From Gammaproteobacteria bacterium (GTDB lineage: Bacteria > Pseudomonadota > Gammaproteobacteria > SG8-11), in NCBI GenBank assembly GCA_030610155.1, contig JAUWSG010000004.1:1-49474 (forward strand): a stretch of DNA of 49,474 nucleotides, given 5' to 3'. The first letter of the stretch is position 1. Each line of letters opens with the position of its first letter. The position numbers were made by a program, and so were the translations under genes. Below, piece after piece: positions 23,578 through 32,581 of the stretch. The notes under the pieces are model-generated. The model was not told where the DNA came from, did no database searches, and was given only the letters and a program-made list of their open reading frames with translations.

Positions 23578-23583
23578 TATAAT
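23578..23583 (+). promoter_or_regulatory. TATAAT hexamer, possible -10 of folB-folK
   Basis: A perfect TATAAT with no convincing -35 at 17 bp. If used, the 12-bp tandem repeat would lie in the folB leader. The opposite strand of this stretch is also AT-rich and could serve plsY. Confidence 0.3.
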
Positions 23584-23598
23584 ACAATACGTTTTCTA

Positions 23599-23648
23599 TC
23601 GTAGTTGTAATAGTAGTTGTAATCGTAGTTGTAATCGTAGTTGTAATC
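23599..23648. repeat. Tandem 12-bp repeat (about four units) between plsY and folB
   Basis: TCGTAGTTGTAA at 23599, 23611 (TA for TC), 23623 and 23635, followed by a partial TC. Period 12 exactly. It has no coding frame or inverted symmetry. It lies in the divergent promoter region, where copy number could change spacing. Confidence 0.85.
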
Positions 23649-23709
23649 ACAAATCTGTGTTGAGTATATTAGCGGATTATAAAGGAAAAAAGACATTCGA
23701 GGTGAGGAA

Positions 23710-24069
23710 TTGAATACAGATATCGTTTTTTTGCATGATTTGAAGATTGAGACCGTAATAGGGATATATGACTGGGAGCGTAAAATCAAACAGACTGTGA
23801 TCCTTGATCTTGATATGGCAGCAGATGTGAGCAAGGCAGCAGCCAGTGATCATATTGACGATGCGATAAATTATAAGTCCGTTGCAAAAAGATTAATCGA
23901 TTACGTTGAGGAGAACCATTTTCAGCTGGTTGAAACCTTGTCTGAGCGTGTTGCGGAAATAGTGTTGACTGAATTTGGTGTGAGGTGGGTCAGGTTGCGA
24001 GTAAACAAAACAGGTGCGGTGAGTTATGCGGGTGATGTCGGCGTCATAATAGAAAGAGGTGAGCGATAA
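23710..24069 (+). CDS. folB: FolB, dihydroneopterin aldolase
   Basis: Folate pathway enzyme that cleaves dihydroneopterin. 119 residues, the usual length, with IVFLHDLKIETVIGIYDWER at the N-terminus (the substrate-binding Tyr and Glu region), INYKSVAKRLIDYVEENHFQLVETL, containing the conserved N-Y and the E-T-L motif, and RVNKTGAVSYAGDVGV, whose K is the catalytic lysine. The start is a TTG at 23710 with GTGAGGAA directly upstream. It is followed by folK after 12 bases in an operon. Confidence 0.93.
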   Translation: MNTDIVFLHDLKIETVIGIYDWERKIKQTVILDLDMAADVSKAAASDHIDDAINYKSVAKRLIDYVEENHFQLVETLSERVAEIVLTEFGVRWVRLRVNKTGAVSYAGDVGVIIERGER

Positions 24070-24081
24070 GGTGCCTCTGTC

Positions 24082-24594
24082 ATGACCCGCATTTATATAT
24101 CAATAGGAAGTAATATTTCCCGGGATGAAAATGTACGCCAGAGTGTATATTTTCTTGGGAAATATTTTTCGAATCTTTTATTGTCTTCTGTGTATGAAAC
24201 GGAAGCTGTCGGGTTCGAGGGTGATGATTTTTTTAACCTGGTGGTTGCCGCAGATACTGATCAGGAACTTAAAACAGTCAGAGGTTGGTTGCAGAAAATT
24301 GAAGAACAGCAAGGACGACTTCGAACGCAGGCGCGTTTTACGCCGCGGACCATTGATCTGGATTTGTTATTGTTCGGAAATGAAATAATAAAACAACAGG
24401 GGCTCGAAATACCACGTGCCGAAATCACAGAGTATGCATTTGTACTGAAACCATTAGCAGAAATAGCGCCAGCAGAACAGCATCCGGTGACAGGGTCTAC
24501 CTATAGTCAGTTGTGGGATGAGTTTGACCGGGAAGGCCAGGCATTAACCAAAATCAATTTCCAGTGGGGCGATCACCCTGATTTTAGCCGTTAG
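24082..24594 (+). CDS. folK: FolK, HPPK (6-hydroxymethyl-dihydropterin pyrophosphokinase)
   Basis: Transfers pyrophosphate from ATP to the folate precursor, the next-but-one step after FolB. 170 residues: SIGSN near 7-11, VYETEAVGFEGDDFFNLVV with the pterin-binding FxN, and the signature RFTPRTIDLDLLLFGN near 92-107 with the Mg-binding D-L-D. Overlap of function and short spacing with folB support an operon. It ends against a CGCAAAG-family inverted repeat. Confidence 0.95.
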   Translation: MTRIYISIGSNISRDENVRQSVYFLGKYFSNLLLSSVYETEAVGFEGDDFFNLVVAADTDQELKTVRGWLQKIEEQQGRLRTQARFTPRTIDLDLLLFGNEIIKQQGLEIPRAEITEYAFVLKPLAEIAPAEQHPVTGSTYSQLWDEFDREGQALTKINFQWGDHPDFSR

Positions 24595-24595
24595 A

Positions 24596-24679
24596 TTTAC
24601 CGCAAAGGCGCAAAGACGCAAAGGTGCAAAGAATTTTTTTATATTAAAAACTTTGCGTCCTTTGCGCCTTTGCGGTGAA
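24596..24679. repeat. CGCAAAG-family inverted repeat, copy 2
   Basis: Left arm 24596-24631 (TTTACCGCAAAGGCGCAAAG then two more units); right arm 24651-24679 is complementary. The left arm has four units and the right three. The loop is a 19-nt AT stretch. It lies two bases after the folK stop and 16 bases from the stop of the convergent Atm1 gene, a good position for a two-way terminator. Confidence 0.9.
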
Positions 24680-24694
24680 ATAATTTTTCCAATT

Positions 24695-26494
24695 TTATTG
24701 TGTTTCCTGTTTTTGTTCTTCCTGCTGTAGTGTCCACATATTAAAATAACTTCCTTTTTTGTCCAGCAGTGCCTGGTGTGCGCCTTGTTCAATGATGCGC
24801 CCGTTCTCCATTACCAGGATCTGGTCGGCGTCAATGATGGTCGAGAGACGGTGTGCAATCACCAGTGTTGTATGGTGCATGGCAACATTTTTAAGTGCTG
24901 TCAGAATGGCCTTTTCTGATTTGCTGTCCAATGCTGAGGTGGCTTCATCGAATATCAGTATTTTCGGGTTTTTCAGTACCACTCTTGCAATCGCGATGCG
25001 TTGTTTTTCCCCTCCAGACAGTTTTAAACCACGTTCACCTACCAATGTGTCATAAGCATCCGGGAGAGACTCGATAAAGTCATGTATATGGGCCGTGCGG
25101 GCGGCTGCAAATATTTCTTCACGGCTGGCCGAGGGTCGTGCATACGAGATATTAAAATAAATGCTGTTATTGAACAGCACGGTATCTTGCGGGACGATAC
25201 CGATTTGTTCGCGCAGACTGGCCTGGGTAACATCACTGATATTTTGATCGTCAATCAGGATTTGTCCCTGGCTGACGTCATAAAAACGAAACAATAATCT
25301 GACCAGTGTCGATTTTCCTGCGCCCGATGGGCCGACGACGGCGACCTTGTTGCCGGGGGCGATTGTAAAATTGACGTCATTGAGTATTTCGCGGTCAGCG
25401 TTGTAATTAAAACCGACATTATCAAATTGCACTTTCCCCCGGGTAATGTTTGCAGGCCTGGCATTGTCGGCATCCCTGATTTCGGGTATTTGATTGAGAA
25501 GTTTTAACATTAAATCCATGTCGGCAAGAGAATGGATTGTTTGTCTGTATATGATGCCGAGGAAGCCGAGCGGGATAAAAAGCTGCAGCAGGAAGGCGTT
25601 GATCAATACCAGGTCACCCAGGGTTAATACACCATCAACGACGCCCTGGCCGGCGTAAATCATAATGAGTGTTACACCGACCGCAATGATCGTGCCCTGG
25701 CCAAAATTCAGGGCGGACATGGAAGTCTGACTTTTTACTGCGTCATTTTCCCAGTCGGTCAGGGTGTTGTCGTATCGATCAACTTCATAGGATTCATTGC
25801 CAAAGTATTTTACAGTTTCATAGTTTATCAGCCCGTCAATCGCCTGTGTGTTTGCCTGCGAGTCGAGTTTATTCATCGAGTGCCGGAAGTGCATGCGCCA
25901 TTGGGACATGGCAAGTGTAAAACCGATATATATAAAGGCAGTTACAAATATGATAATCGTAAATTTGATATCATAATTGCTGATCAGGATGGCGGCAATC
26001 AGCGCAAATTCCACAATGATGGGCAGAATGCTGAATGTCATGTAATTTAGCAGAGTGCTGACACTTCGTGTGCCCCGGTCAAGATCGCGGGAGATGGCGC
26101 CTGTTTTTCTCTCGAGATGAAACCGCAGTGCCAGTGTGTACAGGTGGTCCAGTAATCGCGTCGAAAGTCGCCGCATGGCGCGATAACGCACGCGGGCAAA
26201 AATAGAATCACGTAATTCATTAAATAAGGAGCTTGCCAGGCGCAGAACACCATAGGCTAATAAAAGCACAATTGGCAAGGCAATTATGCTATGTTTACTG
26301 CTGTCTAATGCGTCTACAATTTCTTTTAAGACCAGTGGTATACCAACATTTGCCATTTTGGCGAGTAACAGGCAGCTCAGCGCAATAATGACTCTGCCGA
26401 TATAATCTGTCAGAAATGGCGTGACAGCGCGCAGGTTTCTAAAGTCATTACGGTTACCGTGCGGCGCTTCTGTGAATGGTGTATGTGGCGACAT
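24695..26494 (-). CDS. Atm1/HMT1-type ABC exporter (half-transporter)
   Basis: 599 residues with a fused membrane domain (six helices, about 30-330) and an ATPase. Walker A VGPSGAGKST near 389-398, signature LSGGEKQRIAIAR near 485-497, Walker B ILIFDEATSALD near 507-518 and a switch His in IAHRLST. The sequence NYETVKYFGNE in the membrane half is typical of the Atm1/HMT1 group, which exports glutathione-linked sulfur or metal compounds. It would act as a homodimer in the inner membrane. The locus' other thiol genes (tusA) may be related only loosely. Confidence 0.9.
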   Translation of the reverse strand: MSPHTPFTEAPHGNRNDFRNLRAVTPFLTDYIGRVIIALSCLLLAKMANVGIPLVLKEIVDALDSSKHSIIALPIVLLLAYGVLRLASSLFNELRDSIFARVRYRAMRRLSTRLLDHLYTLALRFHLERKTGAISRDLDRGTRSVSTLLNYMTFSILPIIVEFALIAAILISNYDIKFTIIIFVTAFIYIGFTLAMSQWRMHFRHSMNKLDSQANTQAIDGLINYETVKYFGNESYEVDRYDNTLTDWENDAVKSQTSMSALNFGQGTIIAVGVTLIMIYAGQGVVDGVLTLGDLVLINAFLLQLFIPLGFLGIIYRQTIHSLADMDLMLKLLNQIPEIRDADNARPANITRGKVQFDNVGFNYNADREILNDVNFTIAPGNKVAVVGPSGAGKSTLVRLLFRFYDVSQGQILIDDQNISDVTQASLREQIGIVPQDTVLFNNSIYFNISYARPSASREEIFAAARTAHIHDFIESLPDAYDTLVGERGLKLSGGEKQRIAIARVVLKNPKILIFDEATSALDSKSEKAILTALKNVAMHHTTLVIAHRLSTIIDADQILVMENGRIIEQGAHQALLDKKGSYFNMWTLQQEEQKQETQ

Positions 26495-26610
26495 TTGGGA
26501 TACTTTTTTTGGTGTAAATAAACAGGCTTGTAAAAAGGTCTCTGTGTATGATGATACTGTACTCTAACATTGGTGGTTTGTGTTTTCTAAATTACAGGTT
26601 TTATTATTAA

Positions 26611-27681
26611 ATGCATATCAGTAAAACATCAGGGGTTTTTCTGGTGCTAATCCTTTTCTTGAGTGCGTGCACTCAAGAGCAGGACAGTGCTCCCGCTAAA
26701 AAACCCCGGGGTGACCACCTGGTTGAAACAATCCTTATTAAAAAAGATACGCTCAGTCATGTCAGTGCTCACACCGGCACATTAAGGGCAAATCGAACAA
26801 CACGAATTTTTAATCAGGAAGAAGGCCGTATCAAGCAACTACCCTTTTATGAAGGAGACCGTGTTGCAAAAGGTGATCTTCTTGTTGAGCTGGATGACCA
26901 ATTGCTTGGTGCGCAACTGAGTAAGGCAGTTGCGACCCGGCGGCAGGCAAAAGGGGATTTGCAAAGGCTGGTCGGGCTGGAGAAAAAGCAACTTGTATCC
27001 AGAGATGAAAGGGTGCGCGCAGAGACCGCATTGGAAGTTGCGTTATCGGAGGAGCAAGTCTTGAAAACCCGGCTGGGTTATACGCGGATCAAGGCGCCTT
27101 TTGGCGGTATTATAAGTGAACGCCTGGTTGAGTCGGGCGATATCGCACCGCGTTATACTCATCTGCTTACCTTGTATGATCCTGATTCACTGATAACCGA
27201 GATATCAGTGTCCGAGCTTTTATTACCTTATGTGCATCGTGGCGACAAGGTTGAGGTCAGGATTGATGCGCTTGGCGACCGTGTTTTTAGCGGCAAGATA
27301 CAGCGTATTCACCCGGCCCTGGACGAGAGAACAAGGCGCAGCAAGATCGAGCTTGTTATCGACCCCGTGCCCAGTGGTGCAATGATAGGTCAGTTTTGCC
27401 GGGTGTATTTGAATACACAGGCAAAGGCACGTCTGGTTGTACCATTCAGATCACTGCAGCGGGATCGCAAGGGTGAGTTTGTTTACCTTGTGGGTGAAGA
27501 TCAGCAGGTCAAAAGGGCGGCTGTTCGCAGCGGACTTCGTTTGGCGGATAAAGTTGAAATACTCGAAGGTCTGGCCGAGGGAAGTAACGTGGTGGTAAGA
27601 GGGTTTCTTGGTCTGCGTCATGGAAAGAAAGTCAAAGTTATTGCCTCGCGTACTATACAAGATCAGGGAAGCTCTGATTAA
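26611..27681 (+). CDS. RND efflux periplasmic adaptor (lipoprotein)
   Basis: 356 residues with a lipoprotein signal: hydrophobic run then lipobox LSAC with the lipidated Cys20. Mature part follows the membrane-fusion layout: barrel-sandwich half (SAHTGTLRANRTTRIFNQEEGRI), short helical hairpin (SKAVATRRQAKGDLQRLVGLE), second lipoyl half (IKAPFGGIISERLVESGDI), beta-barrel and membrane-proximal domain. It stops right before the GTG of the permease gene. It links the pump to an outer-membrane channel, which is not encoded nearby. Confidence 0.92.
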   Translation: MHISKTSGVFLVLILFLSACTQEQDSAPAKKPRGDHLVETILIKKDTLSHVSAHTGTLRANRTTRIFNQEEGRIKQLPFYEGDRVAKGDLLVELDDQLLGAQLSKAVATRRQAKGDLQRLVGLEKKQLVSRDERVRAETALEVALSEEQVLKTRLGYTRIKAPFGGIISERLVESGDIAPRYTHLLTLYDPDSLITEISVSELLLPYVHRGDKVEVRIDALGDRVFSGKIQRIHPALDERTRRSKIELVIDPVPSGAMIGQFCRVYLNTQAKARLVVPFRSLQRDRKGEFVYLVGEDQQVKRAAVRSGLRLADKVEILEGLAEGSNVVVRGFLGLRHGKKVKVIASRTIQDQGSSD

Positions 27682-30600
27682 GTGAGTATCGATAATCGAT
27701 TAAAAACAGGTGGCCTGGCCGTTTGGTCTATGCGGCATCCGGTTGGTGTGCTGATGATTGCATTGGCGGTCATTGTGCTGGGCACGTTTTCGCTCAACTT
27801 ATTAAGTATTAACTTGTTGCCTGATCTTATCTATCCGGAGATACGGGTGCGTATCTCTGATCCAGGTGTGCCAGCTCGCATTATGGAGGACCGTGTAACT
27901 CGCCAACTGGAAGAGCAGTTGGCCATTACAGAAGATGCAATCGATGTGCAATCGCGCACATCGGAAGGTAAGAGTAATATTGATTTGTCTTTTCAGTATG
28001 GCAAGGACATTGATATTGCATTCAGGGATGCCAGTATCCGTCTTGACCGGGCCAAGCGTTTTTTGCCTGATACCGTTAGCGCGCCAGTAATTTATAAGCG
28101 TGATCCTTCGCAAATTCCTGTGCTGGAATTTGTCGTCAGCTCGACATTAAAAGACCCTGCCGAATTACGCAGTTGGGTTGATTACATATTTGCCAAGTGG
28201 TTCCTCAATCTGCCGGGTGTTGCGGCAGCCGAAGTTGGTGGCGGCCTGGTGCGTGAAGTTCAGGTATTGCCTGACCAGCAGCGCCTGACAGGCTTTGGAT
28301 TGGAGTTGACTGATATTGTTGAGGCACTGGAACAGGGGAATGTTGATACGCCGGGAGGGCGCCTGAATATGGCTGACCGGGAGATTGGCAGTCGAACAAT
28401 GGGTCGATTCGCCAGTGTGGAAGAAATCGCAAGCCTGCCTATCATTGTTCCCGGTGTAAATAATGCTAACCCGGAGTTTATACGGCTTGACGAAGTGGCC
28501 GAAATTATCGACACGAACCAGGATGAGAGGTTACGTATTCGGTTGGATGGTGTTCCCGGTATCAAGTTATCAATTCAGAAGCAACCGAAGGCCAATACGG
28601 TTGCGGTTGTTGATAATGTAAATGAAAGATTGCGTTGGTTAAAGGAGCAGGATCTTTTACCAGCTGATATTGAGGTGCAATCAGTGGGTGACCAGGCGGT
28701 ATTTATACGTCATGCATTGCAAAACGCCATGTCGGCAGCGTTGACCGGGGCATTGCTGGCGATGATTGTGGTGTATGTGTTCCTGGGTGATATCAGGCGC
28801 ACGTTAATCATTGGCAGTGCGATACCTATTGCTATTATGGTGACGTTTGTATTAATGGAACTAAGTGGTTTAAGCCTGAATATAATGACCCTGGGCGGCC
28901 TGGCATTGGGCGTGGGTATGCTGGTGGATAATACGATCGTGATGCTGGAAAATATTTATCGGCATCAGCGCGAGGGGGAGTCTTCTTCTGTTGCGTCTGT
29001 TAATGCGGCCAAAGAGGTGACCAGCGCGATTGTTGCCTCGACATCAACAAATCTGGCGGCAGTTTTACCTTTTTTGTTTATCAGTGGCCTGGTTGGTTTG
29101 TTGTTCAGAGAGCTTATTGTGACGATTTCAGCTGCCATCGTCGCATCTCTGGTTATTGCGCTGACCCTGGTGCCGGCCTTGTCTGCCAGGGTAGGCACGA
29201 ATGAACCGGGTTTTCTCAGGTTGTTAGTTGATGCGGCGATGAGAAATATGCAAGAAGCCTATAGTCGGTTTATTTCCTGGATATTAAATGTTCCGCTGAT
29301 ACCTGTGGTTTTATTTGTTAGTGCAATATTTTTTATTTTTCCGACTTTTCAATCCGATAAAGAGGAATTTTTACCTAAAGTTGATGAAGGTCAGGTACAT
29401 GTCCGGCTCACAGCAGATCCAGGTGTCAGTATAGATGAGATGGATCGTGCGGTTGGTATTGTTGAACAGGTGATTGGCAAGCAACCGGAAGTAGTCTCCA
29501 TGTTTTCTACAATAGGCGGCTGGGTATATGGTCGTTCCCAGTATGAATCGAGTAACAAGAGTTCTATACGCGTGCAGTTACAATCAAGATCCGGGCGGAA
29601 CCTGTCAAGTGATGAATGGATTGAGCGTGTCACAGAACTGATAGAGCAGGTAAAGCCTGCTGGTGTGCGTGTGCGAATGTGGACCAGGGGTATACGGGGT
29701 GTACGACTGGGTCGGGGTGATAATAAGATCAGTTTGCGACTGCAGGGGCCTGACCTGGATGTGCTTGCGTCCCTTGGCGATAAATTGGCCCGGCAATTAA
29801 GAGCAACGGATGGCATTAGATGGTCAACCCATTCGGCAGAAGAAATAAATCAGGAGCTGGCAATTATTGTCGATCGCGAACGTGCCGCGACATTGGGTTT
29901 ATCAGTTAAGGATGTAGGTGATGCGTTGCGTTTTGCCTTGCAGGGCGAAGTGATTTCGCAATATATTGAAGGCGATCGCAGTTATGATATTCGTGTCCGG
30001 CTGTCGCAGGCGGACATGTCTAACCCGCAGGATATTGAGTCGATTGTTTTATTTGGATCTGGTGAAGATAAGCCGGCAGTTTATCTAAGTGATGTCGCTA
30101 ATGTTGAACTGAATCTTTCGCCGGCCAAGATATTACGTGATCAGCAGAAACGTATTGTTGAGGTTAGCGCCACATTGAAGGAGGGTTTTACCCTTGGCGA
30201 TGTGTCAAAACAAATTGAAAAAATCACATCTGATTTTTCAATGCCAAAAGGTTACTCATTATATGATGGCGGTGCTGGAGAAGTGTTACAAGAAGGGCGA
30301 GACTTGAGTTATATGTTGCTTGCGTTGGCTTTGTTTCTGGTTTTTGTTGTCATGGCGGTTCAGTATGAGTCCATACGTAATCCTGTAGTGATCCTTCTCA
30401 GTGTTCCTTTTGCTGCAATTGGTGTGGCGATTGGTCTGAATGTCGTAGAGCTTTCACTGTCTATGCCGGTCTGGCTTGGTATGATCATGCTGGCGGGTAT
30501 TGTCGTTAATAATGCTATCGTGCTGGTTGAGTACATTGAGATTGAGCGTGATCGCGGCGCACAGGTGCGGGATGCAATTGTGAATGCTGCTCGATTAAGA

Positions 30601-30834
30601 TTAAGACCGATATTGATGACGACATTTACCACGGTTGTCGGGATGCTGCCACTGGCAATAGGATTGGGTGATGGTGCAGAAATGCTACAGCCTTTGGCGG
30701 TGACTATTGTTTCAGGACTCAGTTTTTCTATGCTCGTTAGCCTGGTGCTTGTGCCCGTTATTTATTATCTGATGAATGGTGGTCTTGTGAAGGGTAGCGA
30801 AGCTGCGGGTATTGCGGAAGGTGTGAGTAAGTAG
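27682..30834 (+). CDS. RND efflux permease (HAE1-like, divergent proton relay)
   Basis: 1050 residues, the usual length for the RND family: twelve membrane helices and two large periplasmic loops. TM4 reads GMLVDNTIVMLEN, so the first relay Asp is kept (D416) but the second is Asn (N417; AcrB has DD). TM10 reads GIVVNNAIVLVEY, with Asn943 where AcrB has Lys940. Thr in RPILMTTF (TM11) is kept. Therefore the proton pathway differs from AcrB; such DN/NN members exist in the wider HAE1 group. Start is a GTG directly after the adaptor's stop. Substrate unknown. Confidence 0.93.
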   Translation: MSIDNRLKTGGLAVWSMRHPVGVLMIALAVIVLGTFSLNLLSINLLPDLIYPEIRVRISDPGVPARIMEDRVTRQLEEQLAITEDAIDVQSRTSEGKSNIDLSFQYGKDIDIAFRDASIRLDRAKRFLPDTVSAPVIYKRDPSQIPVLEFVVSSTLKDPAELRSWVDYIFAKWFLNLPGVAAAEVGGGLVREVQVLPDQQRLTGFGLELTDIVEALEQGNVDTPGGRLNMADREIGSRTMGRFASVEEIASLPIIVPGVNNANPEFIRLDEVAEIIDTNQDERLRIRLDGVPGIKLSIQKQPKANTVAVVDNVNERLRWLKEQDLLPADIEVQSVGDQAVFIRHALQNAMSAALTGALLAMIVVYVFLGDIRRTLIIGSAIPIAIMVTFVLMELSGLSLNIMTLGGLALGVGMLVDNTIVMLENIYRHQREGESSSVASVNAAKEVTSAIVASTSTNLAAVLPFLFISGLVGLLFRELIVTISAAIVASLVIALTLVPALSARVGTNEPGFLRLLVDAAMRNMQEAYSRFISWILNVPLIPVVLFVSAIFFIFPTFQSDKEEFLPKVDEGQVHVRLTADPGVSIDEMDRAVGIVEQVIGKQPEVVSMFSTIGGWVYGRSQYESSNKSSIRVQLQSRSGRNLSSDEWIERVTELIEQVKPAGVRVRMWTRGIRGVRLGRGDNKISLRLQGPDLDVLASLGDKLARQLRATDGIRWSTHSAEEINQELAIIVDRERAATLGLSVKDVGDALRFALQGEVISQYIEGDRSYDIRVRLSQADMSNPQDIESIVLFGSGEDKPAVYLSDVANVELNLSPAKILRDQQKRIVEVSATLKEGFTLGDVSKQIEKITSDFSMPKGYSLYDGGAGEVLQEGRDLSYMLLALALFLVFVVMAVQYESIRNPVVILLSVPFAAIGVAIGLNVVELSLSMPVWLGMIMLAGIVVNNAIVLVEYIEIERDRGAQVRDAIVNAARLRLRPILMTTFTTVVGMLPLAIGLGDGAEMLQPLAVTIVSGLSFSMLVSLVLVPVIYYLMNGGLVKGSEAAGIAEGVSK

Positions 30835-30846
30835 ATCAAAACCAGG

Positions 30847-31135
30847 TTTTACACGGGGAACACGGGGGGAAGATTGTTTAAAGCGACTTTTGCCACGGAG
30901 GTCACGGAGAAAATCTTTTTAGGTTTTAGTCCCTTCTCCCTTTGGGAGAAGGTTAGGATGAGGGGCGGTATTGAAATTAGTTCCTATATTTTAATTATTT
31001 CCCTTACTCTAACTCTCTCCCTCACCCTGGCCCTCTCCCAGAGGGAGAGGGAAACAACCCTTTATTTTTCTCTGTGGCCTCAGTGGCTAATTCTGGTTTT
31101 CTTTCCATTTTTATCCCCGTGCTCCCCGTGTAGAA
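30847..31135. repeat. Three-layer nested inverted repeat, copy C (degraded)
   Basis: Outer arms 30847-30867 and 31115-31135 (TTTTACACGGGGAACACGGG, two units), middle arms 30889-30913 (CACGGAG type, TTTTGCCACGGAGG) and 31064-31089 with mismatches, inner palindromes CCCTTCTCCCTTTGGGAGAA (30930-30951) and CCCTCTCCCAGAGGGAGAGG (31031-31051). Same layers in the same order as at 13862 and 22619. It fills most of the 456-bp gap between the RND pump and the diguanylate cyclase; the rest shows nothing I can support. Confidence 0.85.
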
Positions 31136-31291
31136 TCGGTCTTAAGGTCTTCGAAAAAGCAAAACAGCTCTATTTATACTGCCAGCGCTCACATCGGACC
31201 CTCTCTGGTCAATAAGCTAAACTAATCCCCTGAGGGCTCGATATATATCTACTAGAACTATTGACATATCTGTTGTGACCTGGGGATTTAA

Positions 31292-32536
31292 GTGTCTGAT
31301 AATAATACAGAAAATACTGAAGAGCACTTGCCGGATCTTTCTGTTTTAACGGCGTCAGAGGATAAGCGGGCGGCTAAGATTCTGGTGGTGGATGATTCGG
31401 TGACGATTCGGGCCGGGCTGACACGCGCTTTAGTTGATGAGTTAACCATTGTCGAGGCCGTCAATGGGGAAGATGGCTGGACTGTGCTACTGGAAAGTGA
31501 GGACATCGAGTTGGTGATCACTGACCTCGATATGCCGGTATTAAACGGTTATGACCTGATCAAACGAATCCGGAATTCGGAAATTTCCCGTATTGCCAAT
31601 ATTCCCGTCATCGTTGTAACGGGTGCAGAAGATCTAAAAGCCAAATATCGCGCATTCGTAGAAGGTGCGAATGATTTTATATCTAAAAATTCTGATCGTG
31701 TGGAGTTAATGGCACGCGTTCGGGCCCATCAGAAGCTGGCGCAAACAATACGGGATCTGGAAGCCAGCCGACTCATTTTAAAAAGTCAGGCGGACACAGA
31801 TTCACTCACGAAGTTAACCAATCGACGTTCATTCTTTGTCAAAGCTGAAGAATGTCTGGAATTATTGCGCCGTCATAAAGAGCACTTTAGTGTTTTAATG
31901 GTTGATATCGACCATTTTAAAACAATTAACGATGCTTATGGCCATCAGGCGGGTGACTATATTCTGGTTGAGGTTGCAAAGATACTGTCAAGCAATGTAC
32001 GAACAAACGATGTACTGGCAAGAATAGGGGGTGAAGAATTTACTATTGCATTGCCTTATTCCAATCGTCTCGCCTCAATTGTAATGGCTGAAAGATTACG
32101 CAGCGCCATATCTTCCGCAAAATTCATTTATGCTGACAAGCAAATAAATGTCACGATCAGTTTAGGGGTGGCCTCGCTAGATAAGGATGATGAGGAATTC
32201 AAGAGTGTTGATGAATTGTTGGCAATAGCGGACAGACGGCTTTACACGGCTAAACGTAAAGGCCGGAACCGCTTATGTGCTTCTGATGATGGCAAGGAAC
32301 TGGAGGAAATTGTTGACGAAGACAATTCTTGTCCTAAAGTGGATGATGCTTTGACAATGATCTCGCATGGTAACGAGGAAGAGTTGTATAAATATCTATA
32401 TGCGTTAATTCTAAAGACAATGCCGTTGTTCAAGGCAGGAAATGAAATCAATAAGCCCTTGTTTGATGTGCAGTCAATTGAGGCTGGTCTTGAGGAGTTA
32501 AAAAAGGAAATTGAACTTCATAAGCCTGGCTCTTGA
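31292..32536 (+). CDS. Response regulator / diguanylate cyclase (REC-GGDEF with C-terminal extension)
   Basis: 414 residues. An N-terminal tail, then a receiver domain with phospho-acceptor Asp78 (VITDLDMP) and switch Thr/Lys, a short helix, and a GGDEF domain whose active site reads GGEEF (246-250), with the inhibitory I-site RTND (237-240) exactly five residues before. It should make cyclic di-GMP when phosphorylated. About 85 residues follow the GGDEF domain, charged and helical, unlike WspR or PleD. No cognate kinase is near. Start is a GTG with GGGGA upstream. Pilus genes elsewhere could be outputs, which is only inference. Confidence 0.92.
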   Translation: MSDNNTENTEEHLPDLSVLTASEDKRAAKILVVDDSVTIRAGLTRALVDELTIVEAVNGEDGWTVLLESEDIELVITDLDMPVLNGYDLIKRIRNSEISRIANIPVIVVTGAEDLKAKYRAFVEGANDFISKNSDRVELMARVRAHQKLAQTIRDLEASRLILKSQADTDSLTKLTNRRSFFVKAEECLELLRRHKEHFSVLMVDIDHFKTINDAYGHQAGDYILVEVAKILSSNVRTNDVLARIGGEEFTIALPYSNRLASIVMAERLRSAISSAKFIYADKQINVTISLGVASLDKDDEEFKSVDELLAIADRRLYTAKRKGRNRLCASDDGKELEEIVDEDNSCPKVDDALTMISHGNEEELYKYLYALILKTMPLFKAGNEINKPLFDVQSIEAGLEELKKEIELHKPGS

Positions 32537-32581
32537 GATGAAGTAAGTTGAGATGAATAAGTATTGTTGAGTATTGCCAGT

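Noticed and set aside
23599-23648. 12-bp tandem repeat as a CRISPR array
   Set aside because: No unique spacers and units too short; it is a simple tandem repeat.
27682-30834. Heavy-metal (CusA-type) RND pump
   Set aside because: CusA has other TM4 residues and a methionine relay; none was seen, and the layout fits the HAE1 group better.
30874-31215. 113-aa plus-strand frame in the nested repeat
   Set aside because: Made of repeat sequence (LTLTLSLTLALSQRERE); no start signal or domain.
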